A model generated the notes under the pieces. It was not told where the DNA came from and did no database searches. It saw nothing but the letters and a program-made list of their open reading frames with translations. DNA of 27,117 nt from an uncultured Collinsella sp. (GTDB lineage Bacteria > Actinomycetota > Coriobacteriia > Coriobacteriales > Coriobacteriaceae): NCBI GenBank assembly GCA_900545075.1, contig UQXT01000018.1:1-27117 (forward strand). The letters are read 5' to 3'. Below, one piece after another: positions 6,409 to 14,550 of the stretch (position 1 is the first letter of the stretch; every line of letters starts with the position of its first letter). The translations under genes and the position numbers were made by a program.

Positions 6409-7344
6409 TTACAGCTCGGTCACGACAACGCCGTTGTAGACCTCGTCCCAACGATCCATAACCAAGTGGCCAGTCATGGGATCCATGGCGTTGAGCTTGC
6501 CGCAGGTGTTGGCGGTACGCAGCACCGTCTCGTCGTCGGCGCCGGCAGCAATCGCATGCGCGAAGCCGGCAATGGTCGAATCGCCTGAGCCCGTAGCGTT
6601 AACGGCGGGGATATCGGGCGTCTTGGCGCGGAACGCACGGCCGTTATGGAAGCCCACGGAGCCGGCAGCGCCCATGGACACGACGACCCAGGGGATATCG
6701 GAGAAGCGGGCATCAGAGGCGAGCGCGGCGCGGAGCTCGTCCACATCGTCGGTGGTAAAGCTCGTGCCCAGAAGACCGTTGATCTCGGTCAGGTTAGGCT
6801 TGACCAGCTCGGGCTTAATTTCGGACTTAAGGGCGGCCTCGAGCGAAGCACCCGAGGTATCGAGCAGTACCTTGGCGCCGGCGTTCTCGGCAATGCCCGT
6901 GATCTTGGCGTAGTAGTCCGCCTCGACGCCGCGGGGCAGCGAACCCGAAATGGTAACGACGTCGGCCTTACCCGCAAGCTCGGTAAACTTGGCGGTAAAG
7001 GCATCGAGCTCCTCGGGGGCAATTGTCGGGCCGCTCTCGAGCAGCTCGGTCTGGTTGCCGGCGTGGAGGATGTTGAGACAAATGCGAGTCTCGCCCTTGA
7101 TGGGCACAAAGTCGTTGTTAATACCGTTGGCGTCCATGAGCTCGGCCATGTAAGCGCCCATATGACCACCAAGCAGGCCGGTTGCCACAACGTCGTCGCC
7201 CAACTGACCAAGGACGCGGGCTACGTTAAGGCCCTTGCCGCCGGCGGTCTTTTCGGGCGTCACACGGTTGACGTCGTCGATAACGAGCTCATCGAGCTGA
7301 TAGCGCGTATCGACAGACGGGTTCATCGTAACGGTGAGGATCAT
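6409..7344 (-). CDS. lacC: LacC-type tagatose-6-phosphate kinase (PfkB family)
   Basis: A 311-residue ribokinase/PfkB-family sugar-phosphate kinase. It begins MILTVTMNPSVDTRYQ and carries the substrate loop GGKGLNVARVLGQLG near residues 35-49, GNQTELLESGP near 96-106, SGSLPRG at 133-139, VKPNLTEI at 181-188 and the ATP/catalytic motif NATGSGDSTIAG with Asp255. The overall sequence and the ending (LNAMDPMTGHLV) resemble LacC more than FruK. The reaction would be tagatose-6-phosphate plus ATP to tagatose-1,6-bisphosphate. A strong AAGGAG precedes the ATG. It lies 59 bp after a LacX-type mutarotase. Together with AgaS nearby it forms the lower GalNAc/galactosamine route. A 1-phosphofructokinase activity is the main alternative. 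Confidence 0.85.
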   Translation of the reverse strand: MILTVTMNPSVDTRYQLDELVIDDVNRVTPEKTAGGKGLNVARVLGQLGDDVVATGLLGGHMGAYMAELMDANGINNDFVPIKGETRICLNILHAGNQTELLESGPTIAPEELDAFTAKFTELAGKADVVTISGSLPRGVEADYYAKITGIAENAGAKVLLDTSGASLEAALKSEIKPELVKPNLTEINGLLGTSFTTDDVDELRAALASDARFSDIPWVVVSMGAAGSVGFHNGRAFRAKTPDIPAVNATGSGDSTIAGFAHAIAAGADDETVLRTANTCGKLNAMDPMTGHLVMDRWDEVYNGVVVTEL

Positions 7345-7403
7345 TTTTAGCTCCTTATCTCGCAGGCTCCTTGTGCCTCGCGATACGAGTCGGCAAAACG
7401 GAA

Positions 7404-8285
7404 TTACAGAATCTCAATCGTGAACGAGCGAACGACGGTCTCCTTGGGCTTGGCGACAAGGCAGCCGCGCTTATGCTCAAGCACGTCGTCCTCATCGGAG
7501 CAGGTCGAAAGGCCGCCCCAGGGCTCAACTGCCACAAAATCGCCCTCGGGCTTACTCCACACAATGAGATACGGGAAGCCCTCAAAGCTCAGGCGAACGC
7601 CCTTGTCCTCCCCCTTCTTAGAAAGCGTGACCTGGCGGCTCTCGAGTACGTCAAAGATGGTCTCCGCAAAATCGAAGAGCTCGTGCGACAGAGGCAGCGT
7701 CTTTCCCACCATGGGGTTCTTTGAACGATTAGTCACATCAATCAATCCGGTCGAGGGTACGGCGGTGCAGAGCTCCGCAGCCTCGTCCTTCTCAAAGCGC
7801 AGCTCGTAGTCCGTATAGACCTCGCCCTCATCGAGTGGGCACCTAAAGCCGGGATGACCGCCAATAAAGAACGGCATGTCCTCGGTGCCCTCGTTGGTCA
7901 CCTCGTAGGAAACGCGCACGGCAGTCCCCTCAAGCGCATAGCGGGCGACAAGCTTAAACGGGTACGGATAATCGCTCAGCAACGCGGCGTTATCCTCCGA
8001 AGCCAGGCACATCGCCAGCTCGTTCTCGCTCTGGCTCAGCAGTTTCCACTCTTGCTTGCGCGCAAACCCGTGGCGAGCGAGCTTCACGTGATGCCCGGCA
8101 AACGTCATGGCGCTGTTGTCGCGCAAGCCTCCACAAATCGGGAAGCAAATCGGTGCCTGGCCGGACCACACGGCGGGATCGCCCTGCCACAAATACTCGC
8201 GACCGTCGGCCTCAATCGAGGTAAACGAGCCACCAGCCGTGGACACCTTAATAGAAATCGAATCGTTGGAGAGAGCGTATTCCAT
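7404..8285 (-). CDS. LacX-type aldose 1-epimerase family protein
   Basis: A 293-residue protein beginning MEYALSNDSISIKVSTAGG. The frame stays open upstream, but this ATG has AAAGGATG at good spacing. Motifs of the LacX/YeaD-like mutarotase group are present: GQAPICFPICGGL, RHGFAR, FFIGGHPGF, and AVEPWGG with the probable general base. These differ from the GalM set seen at 3425-4477, so the window encodes two mutarotases of different subfamilies. The group interconverts anomers of hexoses or hexose 6-phosphates. It is the first gene of the leftward lacX-lacC-nanQ unit. A lacX gene accompanies tagatose-pathway genes in lactic acid bacteria, which fits this context. The exact substrate is not established. 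Confidence 0.87.
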   Translation of the reverse strand: MEYALSNDSISIKVSTAGGSFTSIEADGREYLWQGDPAVWSGQAPICFPICGGLRDNSAMTFAGHHVKLARHGFARKQEWKLLSQSENELAMCLASEDNAALLSDYPYPFKLVARYALEGTAVRVSYEVTNEGTEDMPFFIGGHPGFRCPLDEGEVYTDYELRFEKDEAAELCTAVPSTGLIDVTNRSKNPMVGKTLPLSHELFDFAETIFDVLESRQVTLSKKGEDKGVRLSFEGFPYLIVWSKPEGDFVAVEPWGGLSTCSDEDDVLEHKRGCLVAKPKETVVRSFTIEIL

Positions 8286-8442
8286 TGCCCATCCTTTCGA
8301 ACAACTGCTTTTTTGCTCGCAAGAACCCGTCTCGGCCCTGACCAAGGGACAAACCCGCACGTTCATCGATGCGTCCGGTTTCCCAGCCATGCAACGGGGT
8401 ACCATACAGACATTGATGCAATTACAGCTGAAAGGCCTTCTT
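8286..8442. promoter_or_regulatory. Divergent promoter region between lacX and flavodoxin
   Basis: This 157-bp gap must contain the start sites of two divergent genes. I see no copy of the CTGGTAGTAACCA or CGGTGAACGGT sites found elsewhere in the window and no confident -10/-35 pair. Confidence 0.4.
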
Positions 8443-9027
8443 ATGCGAACCATCATCCTCTACGCCTCGCGCCACCACGGCAATACGAAAAAGCTCGTGG
8501 ACGCCATCGTCGAGGCACACCCCGAGGTCGATACCCTAGACGTCAAGGCGCTCGGTAAAAACGAGTATCCCAACCTGCACGAATACCATCTGATCGGTGT
8601 CGCCACGGGCATCTATTACTCCGAGATCGACAAAGACATGGCACGCGTGCTCACGAACGTGCTGCAGCCGCAGGACAAGGTGTTTGGCCTTATGACCTAC
8701 GGCGGCAAAAACAAGTGGTACGGCAAGGATATCGATGGCATCTGCCGCATGAGGCAGGCCATCTTTATGGGTGTCTACGGCTGCCCCGGCTTTGATACGT
8801 GGGGGCCGTTCAAACTCGCCGGCGGTGTCCAAAAGGGACACCCGACCGCTGAGGAAATTAAGGGCGCCGTCGACTTCTTCGACAAGATCGAAGACGAGTA
8901 TGGCGACATCATCGTCGAGGAGTACGCCAAGCGCGAGAAGCGTCTAGCATACGAGAAGGAGCATCCTGCAGGAGGCCTGGTGGCCGGCGTCAAGCGCACG
9001 GCAAAGAAGATCGCTAACAAGCTGTAA
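8443..9027 (+). CDS. Flavodoxin-domain protein
   Basis: A 194-residue protein starting at the ATG preceded by AAAGG; the frame is open further upstream but without a ribosome site. The N-terminus MRTIILYASRHHGNTKKLVD carries the FMN phosphate-binding loop of flavodoxins, and later segments fit the rest of the fold: LIGVATGIYYSEIDKDMARVL and MTYGGKN. The C-terminal 45 residues are rich in Glu and Lys (DEYGDIIVEEYAKREKR) and basic at the end, beyond a standard flavodoxin. It is probably a cytoplasmic electron carrier or an FMN-dependent reductase partner. No redox partner is adjacent, so the physiological role is open. A strong terminator follows. Confidence 0.85.
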   Translation: MRTIILYASRHHGNTKKLVDAIVEAHPEVDTLDVKALGKNEYPNLHEYHLIGVATGIYYSEIDKDMARVLTNVLQPQDKVFGLMTYGGKNKWYGKDIDGICRMRQAIFMGVYGCPGFDTWGPFKLAGGVQKGHPTAEEIKGAVDFFDKIEDEYGDIIVEEYAKREKRLAYEKEHPAGGLVAGVKRTAKKIANKL

Positions 9028-9058
9028 CTGTGAAGGTGCTATTGAGCGTTTAACCCAT

Positions 9059-9096
9059 ACGGCGGGTCCGAGCAGATTCGGGCCCGCCGTCTTTTT
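9059..9096 (+). terminator. Terminator after flavodoxin, between convergent genes
   Basis: ACGGCGGG-T-CCGA and its partner TCGG-G-CCCGCCGT form a long stem followed by CTTTTTC on the forward strand. It ends seven bases before the nagA stop codon, so it separates the two convergent genes. Confidence 0.88.
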
Positions 9097-9102
9097 CTAT
9101 CG

Positions 9103-10272
9103 TTACTCGGTAAAGGCGTTACCGACGCTCTGGCCGCCAACATACGTCTCGACGAGGGTGAGCTCATGGTCGAACACGACAAAGTCGGCGTCGCGACCCG
9201 GCATGATGCTGCCGCACTTATCCTCGATGTGTGCAGAGCGAGCCGGCACCTCGGTTGCCATGCGAATGGCGATATCGGCGCTGGCGATGCCCCAATCGAC
9301 AATGTTCTTGACGCCCTGGGCAAGCGTGAGCACCGAGCCGGCAATGCTCTTGCCGTCGGCGAGCCAGCACAGGTTGTCCTTCATGATGACGTCCATACCA
9401 CCACTGGTGTAGCTGCCCTCGGGCATGCCACCGCAACCCAGGCAGTCGGTGATGAGCACCGTGTGCTGCCAGCCCTTTGCCTGCAGCAGCGCCTTGATGG
9501 CGGCAGGGTTTACATGCTTGCCGTCACAGATGATCTCGGCGTAGGTCTCGGGCGTGGACATGGCAGCGCCCACGACACCGGGCTCACGGTGATGCAGCCC
9601 GCGCTGGCCGTTATAGGTATGCGTAAAGCAGCTGGCACCGGCGTTGATGGCGGCGATGCACTCATCGTAGGTGGCGTCGGAGTGACCGATGCTGGTCACC
9701 ACACCCTTGGCGTTCAAAGCAGCCGCATAAGCAGCGGCGCCATCGCGCTCGGCGGCCATGGCGCTCTTAACGATGCGACCGCCCGCAGCCTCCTGCCACT
9801 GATCGAAGACCTCCTCGGAGGGATCGATCAGGTAAGCGGGGTTCTGCGCGCCCACGTGCTTCATGGTAAAGAAGGGGCCCTCCAGGTAGATGCCCTGAAT
9901 GCGAGCGCCACAGAAGTCGGGGCCGCGACCCTCGTCCGCCTGAGCGATAGCGGCGCAGGCGTCCTTGATCTGCTCGACGCCATCGGTGAACGTCGTGGGC
10001 AACCAGCTGGTGGTACCGCGACGGGCGAGCTCGGTCGAGCTGATATCGATACCCTCGGGGTCGTTGTCGGTAGTCGAATGGTTATAGAAGCCATGGATGT
10101 GGGTGTCGACCATGCCCGGCGCGATCCACGATCCCGTGTAGTCCTTGATCTCGCAGGAGGGCTCGTCGGCCTGCCAAGCGCCAAAGACGCCGTCCTCGAC
10201 CATGAGATAGCCGCCCAGCTGCGGGCCTGCCGGCAAGAAGAACTTGTCAGCCTTAATTGCGTACGTGCTCAT
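9103..10272 (-). CDS. nagA: N-acetylhexosamine-6-phosphate deacetylase (NagA/AgaA)
   Basis: A 389-residue amidohydrolase from the ATG at 10272, which has AAGGAG five bases upstream (a GTG two codons earlier is less likely). Metal and catalytic motifs are in place: DTHIHG with His58 and His60, LEGPF with Glu131, SIGHSD with His197, FTHTYN with His218, CDGKHV, and LITDCLG with Asp276 as the probable general acid/base. It removes acetate from GlcNAc-6-P or GalNAc-6-P in the cytoplasm. With AgaS directly upstream in the same direction and a GalNAc-like PTS nearby, GalNAc-6-P is the better guess (AgaA role). A terminator lies between agaS and this gene, so it may have its own promoter. TATAAG near 10312-10317 on the reverse strand is a possible -10 box. 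Confidence 0.92.
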   Translation of the reverse strand: MSTYAIKADKFFLPAGPQLGGYLMVEDGVFGAWQADEPSCEIKDYTGSWIAPGMVDTHIHGFYNHSTTDNDPEGIDISSTELARRGTTSWLPTTFTDGVEQIKDACAAIAQADEGRGPDFCGARIQGIYLEGPFFTMKHVGAQNPAYLIDPSEEVFDQWQEAAGGRIVKSAMAAERDGAAAYAAALNAKGVVTSIGHSDATYDECIAAINAGASCFTHTYNGQRGLHHREPGVVGAAMSTPETYAEIICDGKHVNPAAIKALLQAKGWQHTVLITDCLGCGGMPEGSYTSGGMDVIMKDNLCWLADGKSIAGSVLTLAQGVKNIVDWGIASADIAIRMATEVPARSAHIEDKCGSIMPGRDADFVVFDHELTLVETYVGGQSVGNAFTE

Positions 10273-10333
10273 ATGCACTCCTTGCTTCTAAAGCAGTTGA
10301 CTGTGGTGATGCTTATACCCAGCACACGTAAAA

Positions 10334-10373
10334 CAAAAAGCGCCCGCCCGCCGTTATGAGCGGACGGGCGCCC
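10334..10373 (-). terminator. Terminator between agaS and nagA
   Basis: Reverse strand: GCGCCCGTCCGC, a short loop, then GCGGGCGGGCGC with one G-U pair, followed by TTTTTG. It begins 17 bases past the agaS stop. Some read-through into nagA is possible. Confidence 0.85.
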
Positions 10374-10389
10374 TTACAGGGGGACGCGA

Positions 10390-11556
10390 TTAAGCGGTGA
10401 AGGGGTGAATCGTCACGCCCTTAACCACGCGGTTGACCGTGCCGGTGGGGCTCGGCGTATCGGGCGTGTTGCCCACGCGCACGGAGTTGAGCAGGCTGAT
10501 AGCCTGGGCAAACATCACGAACGGCAGAGCAAGGTAGCCCTCGGGAAGTGCCTCGTAGCCCTTAAAGGTGAAGGACTCACCCTCATAGACGGTGGCACCT
10601 TCCTGCTGAACGGCGATGGTGTGCTGAGCGATCTCGTCGCCACCGATCTCGTTGAGGATATCGATGTCGTACTGACGGGTGTAGGCGTCGTTATTGACGA
10701 ACACGAAGACGAGCGTCTTATCGTCGACGAAGGACTTAGGTCCGTGACGATAGCCCATGGAGGTGTCGTAGGAAGTAGCGACCAGACCGTGAGCGAGCTC
10801 AAGGATCTTGAGCTGGCTCTCCTGGGCAAGGCCACCGAAGGAGCCAGAACCCAAGTAGGTCACGCGGTTGAAGTCGCCAGCCAGGTAATCGGCGATCTCG
10901 GGCTCACGGGAGATGACCTCCTCGCCCATCTTGGCGATGGTCTCGACCCACTCGGCCTTCTGCTCGTCAGAGGCAGTGTCGAAAATAAGGGTGGAGAGCA
11001 GGGTCATGCAGGAATAAGAACCGGTCATGGCGAAGCCCTTGTCGTTGGCGCGCGGAATGAGCAGCGTCAGCGCGTTAGGATCATCGGCAGACTCGACGGC
11101 GAGCTTGCCCTCGGGAGCGCAGGTGATGTTGAGGAACTTGACGTTGTGGACAAGCTCCTTGGCAACGGCGACGGCGGCAAGGCTCTCGGGGCTGTTGCCA
11201 GAACGGGCAAAGGAAACCACGAGCGTGGGATCCTCGGCGCGCAGAAAGTCGCGCGGAGCGCTCACGATGTCGGTCGTGGCGATGGGCTTAAAGTCGTAGA
11301 GATCAGTGTTGCCAGCGTGACGCAGGTACGGGGCGCAGGTATCGCCAACGTAGTCGGACGTACCGGCACCGGTGAAGACAACGGACAGACGGCCCTCGCC
11401 CATAGCGCGAGCCTCGGCCAGAAAGGCCTCGATGGCCTCCTTGTTCTCGCGGTAGATGTTGAGCGTATCACGCCAAAGCTCGGGCTGCTGAGCAATCTCG
11501 GCCGTGGTGATCTGGGCGCCGAGCTCGGTGAGCTCCTCGACACTCTTCTCGAACAT
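10390..11556 (-). CDS. agaS: D-galactosamine-6-phosphate deaminase/isomerase (AgaS)
   Basis: A 388-residue two-SIS-domain sugar isomerase. The first SIS domain (about residues 45-190) has VVFTGAGTSDYVGD and VVSFARSGNSPESLAAV, which bind the sugar phosphate. The second (about 205-370) has VTYLGSGSFGGLAQES and MGYRHGPKSFVDD. AgaS converts galactosamine-6-phosphate to tagatose-6-phosphate with release of ammonia. That makes it the link between NagA/AgaA and the LacC kinase in this window. A promoter with TATAAT on the reverse strand and an AgaR-like operator lie just upstream, so it is probably induced by its pathway. The family assignment is firm. The galacto rather than gluco specificity rests on family similarity and context. 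Confidence 0.92.
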   Translation of the reverse strand: MFEKSVEELTELGAQITTAEIAQQPELWRDTLNIYRENKEAIEAFLAEARAMGEGRLSVVFTGAGTSDYVGDTCAPYLRHAGNTDLYDFKPIATTDIVSAPRDFLRAEDPTLVVSFARSGNSPESLAAVAVAKELVHNVKFLNITCAPEGKLAVESADDPNALTLLIPRANDKGFAMTGSYSCMTLLSTLIFDTASDEQKAEWVETIAKMGEEVISREPEIADYLAGDFNRVTYLGSGSFGGLAQESQLKILELAHGLVATSYDTSMGYRHGPKSFVDDKTLVFVFVNNDAYTRQYDIDILNEIGGDEIAQHTIAVQQEGATVYEGESFTFKGYEALPEGYLALPFVMFAQAISLLNSVRVGNTPDTPSPTGTVNRVVKGVTIHPFTA

Positions 11557-11595
11557 TTCTAATACCTCTCTCTAGAAGTAAACCTCTGACGTGCA

Positions 11596-11601
11596 ATTAT
11601 A
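11596..11601 (-). promoter_or_regulatory. -10 box of agaS
   Basis: Reverse-strand TATAAT, about 40 bp before the agaS start. The expected -35 position is poor in consensus (near CTACCA) and overlaps the operator at 11618-11631. Confidence 0.65.
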
Positions 11602-11617
11602 CACTTCGGTTGGTTAT

Positions 11618-11631
11618 CTGGTAGTAACCAG
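11618..11631. promoter_or_regulatory. Predicted AgaR/NagR-type operator upstream of agaS
   Basis: CTGGT-AGTA-ACCAG is a perfect 5+4+5 palindrome over the -35 region of agaS. The same 13-base core recurs at 15911-15923 upstream of the PTS operon. TGGT...ACCA half-sites are typical of the NagR/YvoA branch of GntR regulators, and a GntR gene starts its leftward reading just 770 bp away. Confidence 0.75.
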
Positions 11632-11670
11632 TTGACTGCAAAGAATCAACACAACGAAACAGGCGCATCA

Positions 11671-12402
11671 CTAATCGGTGCGCTGGTGATAAACCTTGTA
11701 CTTAAACTGGTCGGCACGAGCAACCGAGAGCGTATACTCCACGACCTCGTTTGACTCGTTATACGTGGTTCTGATCAAATCGAGCACAGGCGAGCCCTCG
11801 ACAATTCCCAAAAGGTGGGCATCGGTGGGACGGGCTATGCTCGCATAGAACTCCTCTTCGGCAACACGTATCTTTTGCTGAAAGTCTTGCTCAATCACAT
11901 CGTAAAGCGGCTTACGCTCCAGCAGCGGTCGCTTTAGGGACAGAAATTGACGAACCGGTAGATAGCTACGTTCAACCATCATGGGCATATTGTCGGCGGA
12001 ACGAAGGCGCTTGAGCTTAAAGATACGGTCGCCGATGCGACACCCCATATGCTCGGCCAGATTCTTATCGGCCTCCATCTCGCAAAACTCGAGAATCGTG
12101 GTCTCTGGATCGCGACCCATTGCCCGCATTTGCTCGGTAAAGCTGTAGGACTGCGTAAGATTGGTTGCCTTTGCCGAACGGTCGGTCACAAAGGTGCCGC
12201 GACCGTGCTGCCGAACCACCAGTCCCAAGCGTTCCAGCTCTTGTAGAGCTAGGCGTACTGTGGTGCGCGAGAGACCATAGCGCTCCGAAAGTTCGCGCTC
12301 GGAAGGAATCATGTCACCGGCATGATATTCATGGTCAATCTTTTCGGTCAGAATATCGACCAGCTGATCGTAAAGGGGCTGTTTGCGCGCTCCGATCGCC
12401 AT
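11671..12402 (-). CDS. GntR/HutC-family regulator, probable repressor of GalNAc genes (AgaR/NagR-like)
   Basis: A 243-residue regulator with an N-terminal winged helix (PSERELSERYGLSRTTVRLA, then RQHGRGTFVTD) and a UTRA sensor domain from about residue 95 (ILEFCEMEADKNLAEHMG, LPVRQFL, YTLSVARADQFKY). The architecture is that of NagR/YvoA and of GntR-type regulators of GalNAc genes in Gram-positive bacteria, which respond to amino-sugar phosphates. It lies between agaS and the PTS operon on the same strand. The matching palindromes at 11618-11631 and 15911-15924 make it the likely repressor of both. The ligand would plausibly be GalN-6-P, GalNAc-6-P or GlcN-6-P. Its own upstream region shows no copy of the site. 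Confidence 0.9.
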   Translation of the reverse strand: MAIGARKQPLYDQLVDILTEKIDHEYHAGDMIPSERELSERYGLSRTTVRLALQELERLGLVVRQHGRGTFVTDRSAKATNLTQSYSFTEQMRAMGRDPETTILEFCEMEADKNLAEHMGCRIGDRIFKLKRLRSADNMPMMVERSYLPVRQFLSLKRPLLERKPLYDVIEQDFQQKIRVAEEEFYASIARPTDAHLLGIVEGSPVLDLIRTTYNESNEVVEYTLSVARADQFKYKVYHQRTD

Positions 12403-12487
12403 CCTATCCTCCCTTTTGCTCGAATTCGGCTAACTACCTAGGGTGTTATGCATTATCTGTCTGCCACACCCGAATCATTAAGAAAAC

Positions 12488-12522
12488 AAAAGCCGCGCGC
12501 TCTTTCGAGCACGCGGCTTTTA
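12488..12522. terminator. Bidirectional terminator after the PTS operon
   Basis: AAAAGCCGCG-C-GCTC, TTTC loop, GAGC-A-CGCGGCTTTT: a symmetric stem with A- and T-runs on both sides, 66 bases past the EIID stop and before the GntR gene. It separates the PTS operon from the regulator. Confidence 0.88.
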
Positions 12523-12587
12523 ACATACACATGGCTTAAGGGGTCGGGGTGTGAGCCGCGTAGGGACACACCCCTCAAGCTAGAGCC

Positions 12588-13670
12588 TTACCAGATGCTC
12601 GGCCAGAGACCAAGCGGGCCAGCGCCCAGGATGCCAAGGACGAAGAGCAGGAGAATGCCCTTGGTCGGGGTCCAGCTGTGCTTAGCGAACATGTAGTAAA
12701 GCAGCAGCGTAAGCATAAGCGGGACGAGCTTGGGGACGATGGTGTTGAGGGTGTCGGCAACAGAGAAGTTGACCGGATCCTCGGTGACGGTGCCGTAGGT
12801 AACGGACTCCATGCCGTTGCCCAGATCGGTGACGCCGCACTCGACAGCGTTGCCGTCGGCATCGGAAGCGGTGAGGGCGTTGCCGTCCTCATCGGTCATG
12901 GCGATGGTACCGGCCTCAGCGGTCTCGGTATCGATACCCTCCATACCGGTGAAGTTCTCGGCCTCCTTCTCGGAGACGATCACGGTAGTAGCGGAGAGGC
13001 CACGGGTGGTGCCGTTGGGGATCTGGAGGTTGATCTGGGTGCCACCCATGGTGACGACCAGGCAACCGACGACGAAGACGCCCATGATGGAAGCGGCACG
13101 CGTGAAGGCCTGCATGTTGGCGGTCAGAGCGTCAATAGCGCTGGTGCCAAGCTTGTAGGACCAGTTCATGAGCCAGAAGCGCAGAGCGAACTGGACGACG
13201 TTGAAGATCACCAGGAAGATGATCGGTGCAGCGGCGTTGCCGTTGATGGCCATGTTAGAGGTGATGCCGGCCGTGATAGGCACAAGCGTCAGCCAGAACA
13301 GGGCGTCACCGATACCACCGAGCGGGCCCATTGCGGCGACGCGGACGGCGCGGATCGTGGGGATGTCAACCTTGTTCTGCTCGAGCGAAAGCACGATGCC
13401 CATAACAAAGGTGACAAGGAACGGATGGGTGTTGAAGAACTCCAGGTTGTGGCTCATGGAAGCCGCGAGGTCGTTCTTGTTGGTGTGGATCTTCTCCAGA
13501 CCGGGGATGATGGAGTAGAGCCAGCCAGCGGCCTGCATACGCTCGTAGTTGAACGAGGCCTGCAGGAAGCAGGAGCGCCAAGCCATCTTGTTGAGGGTCT
13601 TCTGGTCGAGCTGCGGAGCAGGAGTGAGATCCTCGTAGTGCTCCGGGATCACATACTCATTAGATGCCAT
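12588..13670 (-). CDS. PTS mannose/fructose/sorbose-family EIID with an insertion
   Basis: A 360-residue EIID. The ATG at 13670 overlaps the EIIC stop by 11 bases and follows GGAGGT, so translation is probably coupled; a GTG 11 codons upstream is less likely. Typical motifs include MAWRSCFLQASFNYERMQ, MGPLGGIGDALFWLTLVPI, ANMQAFTRAASIMGVFVVG and a C-terminal helix region near LVPLMLTLLLYYMFAK. With its EIIC partner it forms the membrane channel for the sugar. Residues about 218-300 are an acidic, Thr/Asp/Gly-rich stretch that is not expected in a family normally 270-300 residues long. Gene order and neighbouring AgaS, NagA and LacC point to GalNAc or a GalNAc-containing sugar as substrate. 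Confidence 0.92.
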   Translation of the reverse strand: MASNEYVIPEHYEDLTPAPQLDQKTLNKMAWRSCFLQASFNYERMQAAGWLYSIIPGLEKIHTNKNDLAASMSHNLEFFNTHPFLVTFVMGIVLSLEQNKVDIPTIRAVRVAAMGPLGGIGDALFWLTLVPITAGITSNMAINGNAAAPIIFLVIFNVVQFALRFWLMNWSYKLGTSAIDALTANMQAFTRAASIMGVFVVGCLVVTMGGTQINLQIPNGTTRGLSATTVIVSEKEAENFTGMEGIDTETAEAGTIAMTDEDGNALTASDADGNAVECGVTDLGNGMESVTYGTVTEDPVNFSVADTLNTIVPKLVPLMLTLLLYYMFAKHSWTPTKGILLLFVLGILGAGPLGLWPSIW

Positions 13671-14460
13671 CTTCGAAGTCACCTCCGTCAGAAACAGTTG
13701 CACCCTTCAGCTCGGTCTGCTGCTGGAAGTCCCAGAAAGCGATGCCGAAGCCGATGAGAGCGAGGATGAGCAGAGCAGGGGTTGCCAGCGAATCGTTGGC
13801 AACGGTGATGAGCGCGAGGCCAAAGCCCATGAGGAAGAAGCCCCACATATCGCGGTTCATCATAACCTTGAGCAGGACGGCGAAGCCGACGAAGCGCATC
13901 ATGCCGCCTGCAGCGGAGAGACCGGTCTGCAGCCAAGTCGGGATGGCAGAAGCGATGGTCTGACCGATGGTAGCGCCAGCGATGAAGAACAGGGTGACGA
14001 CGACAGCGAAGATCAGGCCGAGCAGAGCCATGGCGAAGTAGTTCAGGCGCTCGATGCCCTTGGTGTCCGCGTTGTGAGCCATGTTATCGGCCGTGGACAT
14101 AAGCGGGGACATAAGCGTGAAGACCAGGGTAACGCCAAGCTGGCCAAGCAGAGCGAACGGAATGGCGAGGCCGACTGCCGCGTTGGGCTCGAGGCCCGTG
14201 GCGATAGCGAGAATGGCTGCCATGATGCCGCCGATGACGGCGTTAGGCGGCTGAGCGCCTCCGATCGGCATGTTGCCGATCGTCATGAGCTGATAGGTAC
14301 CACCCACGAGAAGACCGGTGTTGAGGTCGCCAAGGATAAGACCGATGACGGCGCCGGTGACGATGGGCTGATAGAGAGACTCGAGGAAGTCAAACTGGTC
14401 GATTGCCGCGATGAACGTGACGACGAAGACCAGAGCGATCTGGATGATCGAGTATTCCAT
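13660..14460 (-). CDS. PTS mannose/fructose/sorbose-family EIIC
   Basis: A 266-residue membrane protein, usual length for the family, with several hydrophobic helices. It carries the family block GGTYQLMTIGNMPIGGAQPP near residues 53-72 and the LGDLNTGLLVGG segment before it. A very strong GGAGGAG precedes the ATG. EIIC and EIID together form the translocation channel that hands the incoming sugar to EIIB for phosphorylation. The C-terminal tail after the last helix is acidic (SDGGDFEDGI), and its final codons overlap the start of EIID. It is the fourth gene of the leftward PTS operon. Confidence 0.93.
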   Translation of the reverse strand: MEYSIIQIALVFVVTFIAAIDQFDFLESLYQPIVTGAVIGLILGDLNTGLLVGGTYQLMTIGNMPIGGAQPPNAVIGGIMAAILAIATGLEPNAAVGLAIPFALLGQLGVTLVFTLMSPLMSTADNMAHNADTKGIERLNYFAMALLGLIFAVVVTLFFIAGATIGQTIASAIPTWLQTGLSAAGGMMRFVGFAVLLKVMMNRDMWGFFLMGFGLALITVANDSLATPALLILALIGFGIAFWDFQQQTELKGATVSDGGDFEDGI

Positions 14461-14484
14461 CTTGCTCCTCCTTTCAAAATGTAT

Positions 14485-14533
14485 GTACGCACTTTGGATT
14501 TCACGTACAGAACGTCAGGGTTTCACTCCTGAC
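14485..14533 (-). promoter_or_regulatory. Two hairpins in the EIIB-EIIC intercistronic gap
   Basis: The 90-bp gap between EIIB and EIIC can form two stems: GTACG (14485-14489) with CGTAC (14504-14508), and GTCAGG (14514-14519) with CCTGAC (14528-14533). There is no T-run. They could stabilise or cut the transcript so that membrane and soluble components differ in amount. Confidence 0.4.
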
Positions 14534-14550
14534 AACGTGGATCACGAGGA

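Noticed and set aside
5554..6588. 344-codon forward open frame spanning the YhcH-family gene and the nagA scar
   Set aside because: It runs antisense through the YhcH-family gene, the nagA remnant and the 3' end of lacC and has no family similarity.
9166..11562. Two long forward-strand open frames (397 and 385 codons) over nagA and agaS
   Set aside because: Both are mirror frames of genes with clear motifs; the translated sequences show no recognisable domain.
12546..12574. GGGGTGT/ACACCCC hairpin just past the EIID stop
   Set aside because: No T-run and a large loop; the better terminator lies at 12488-12522.
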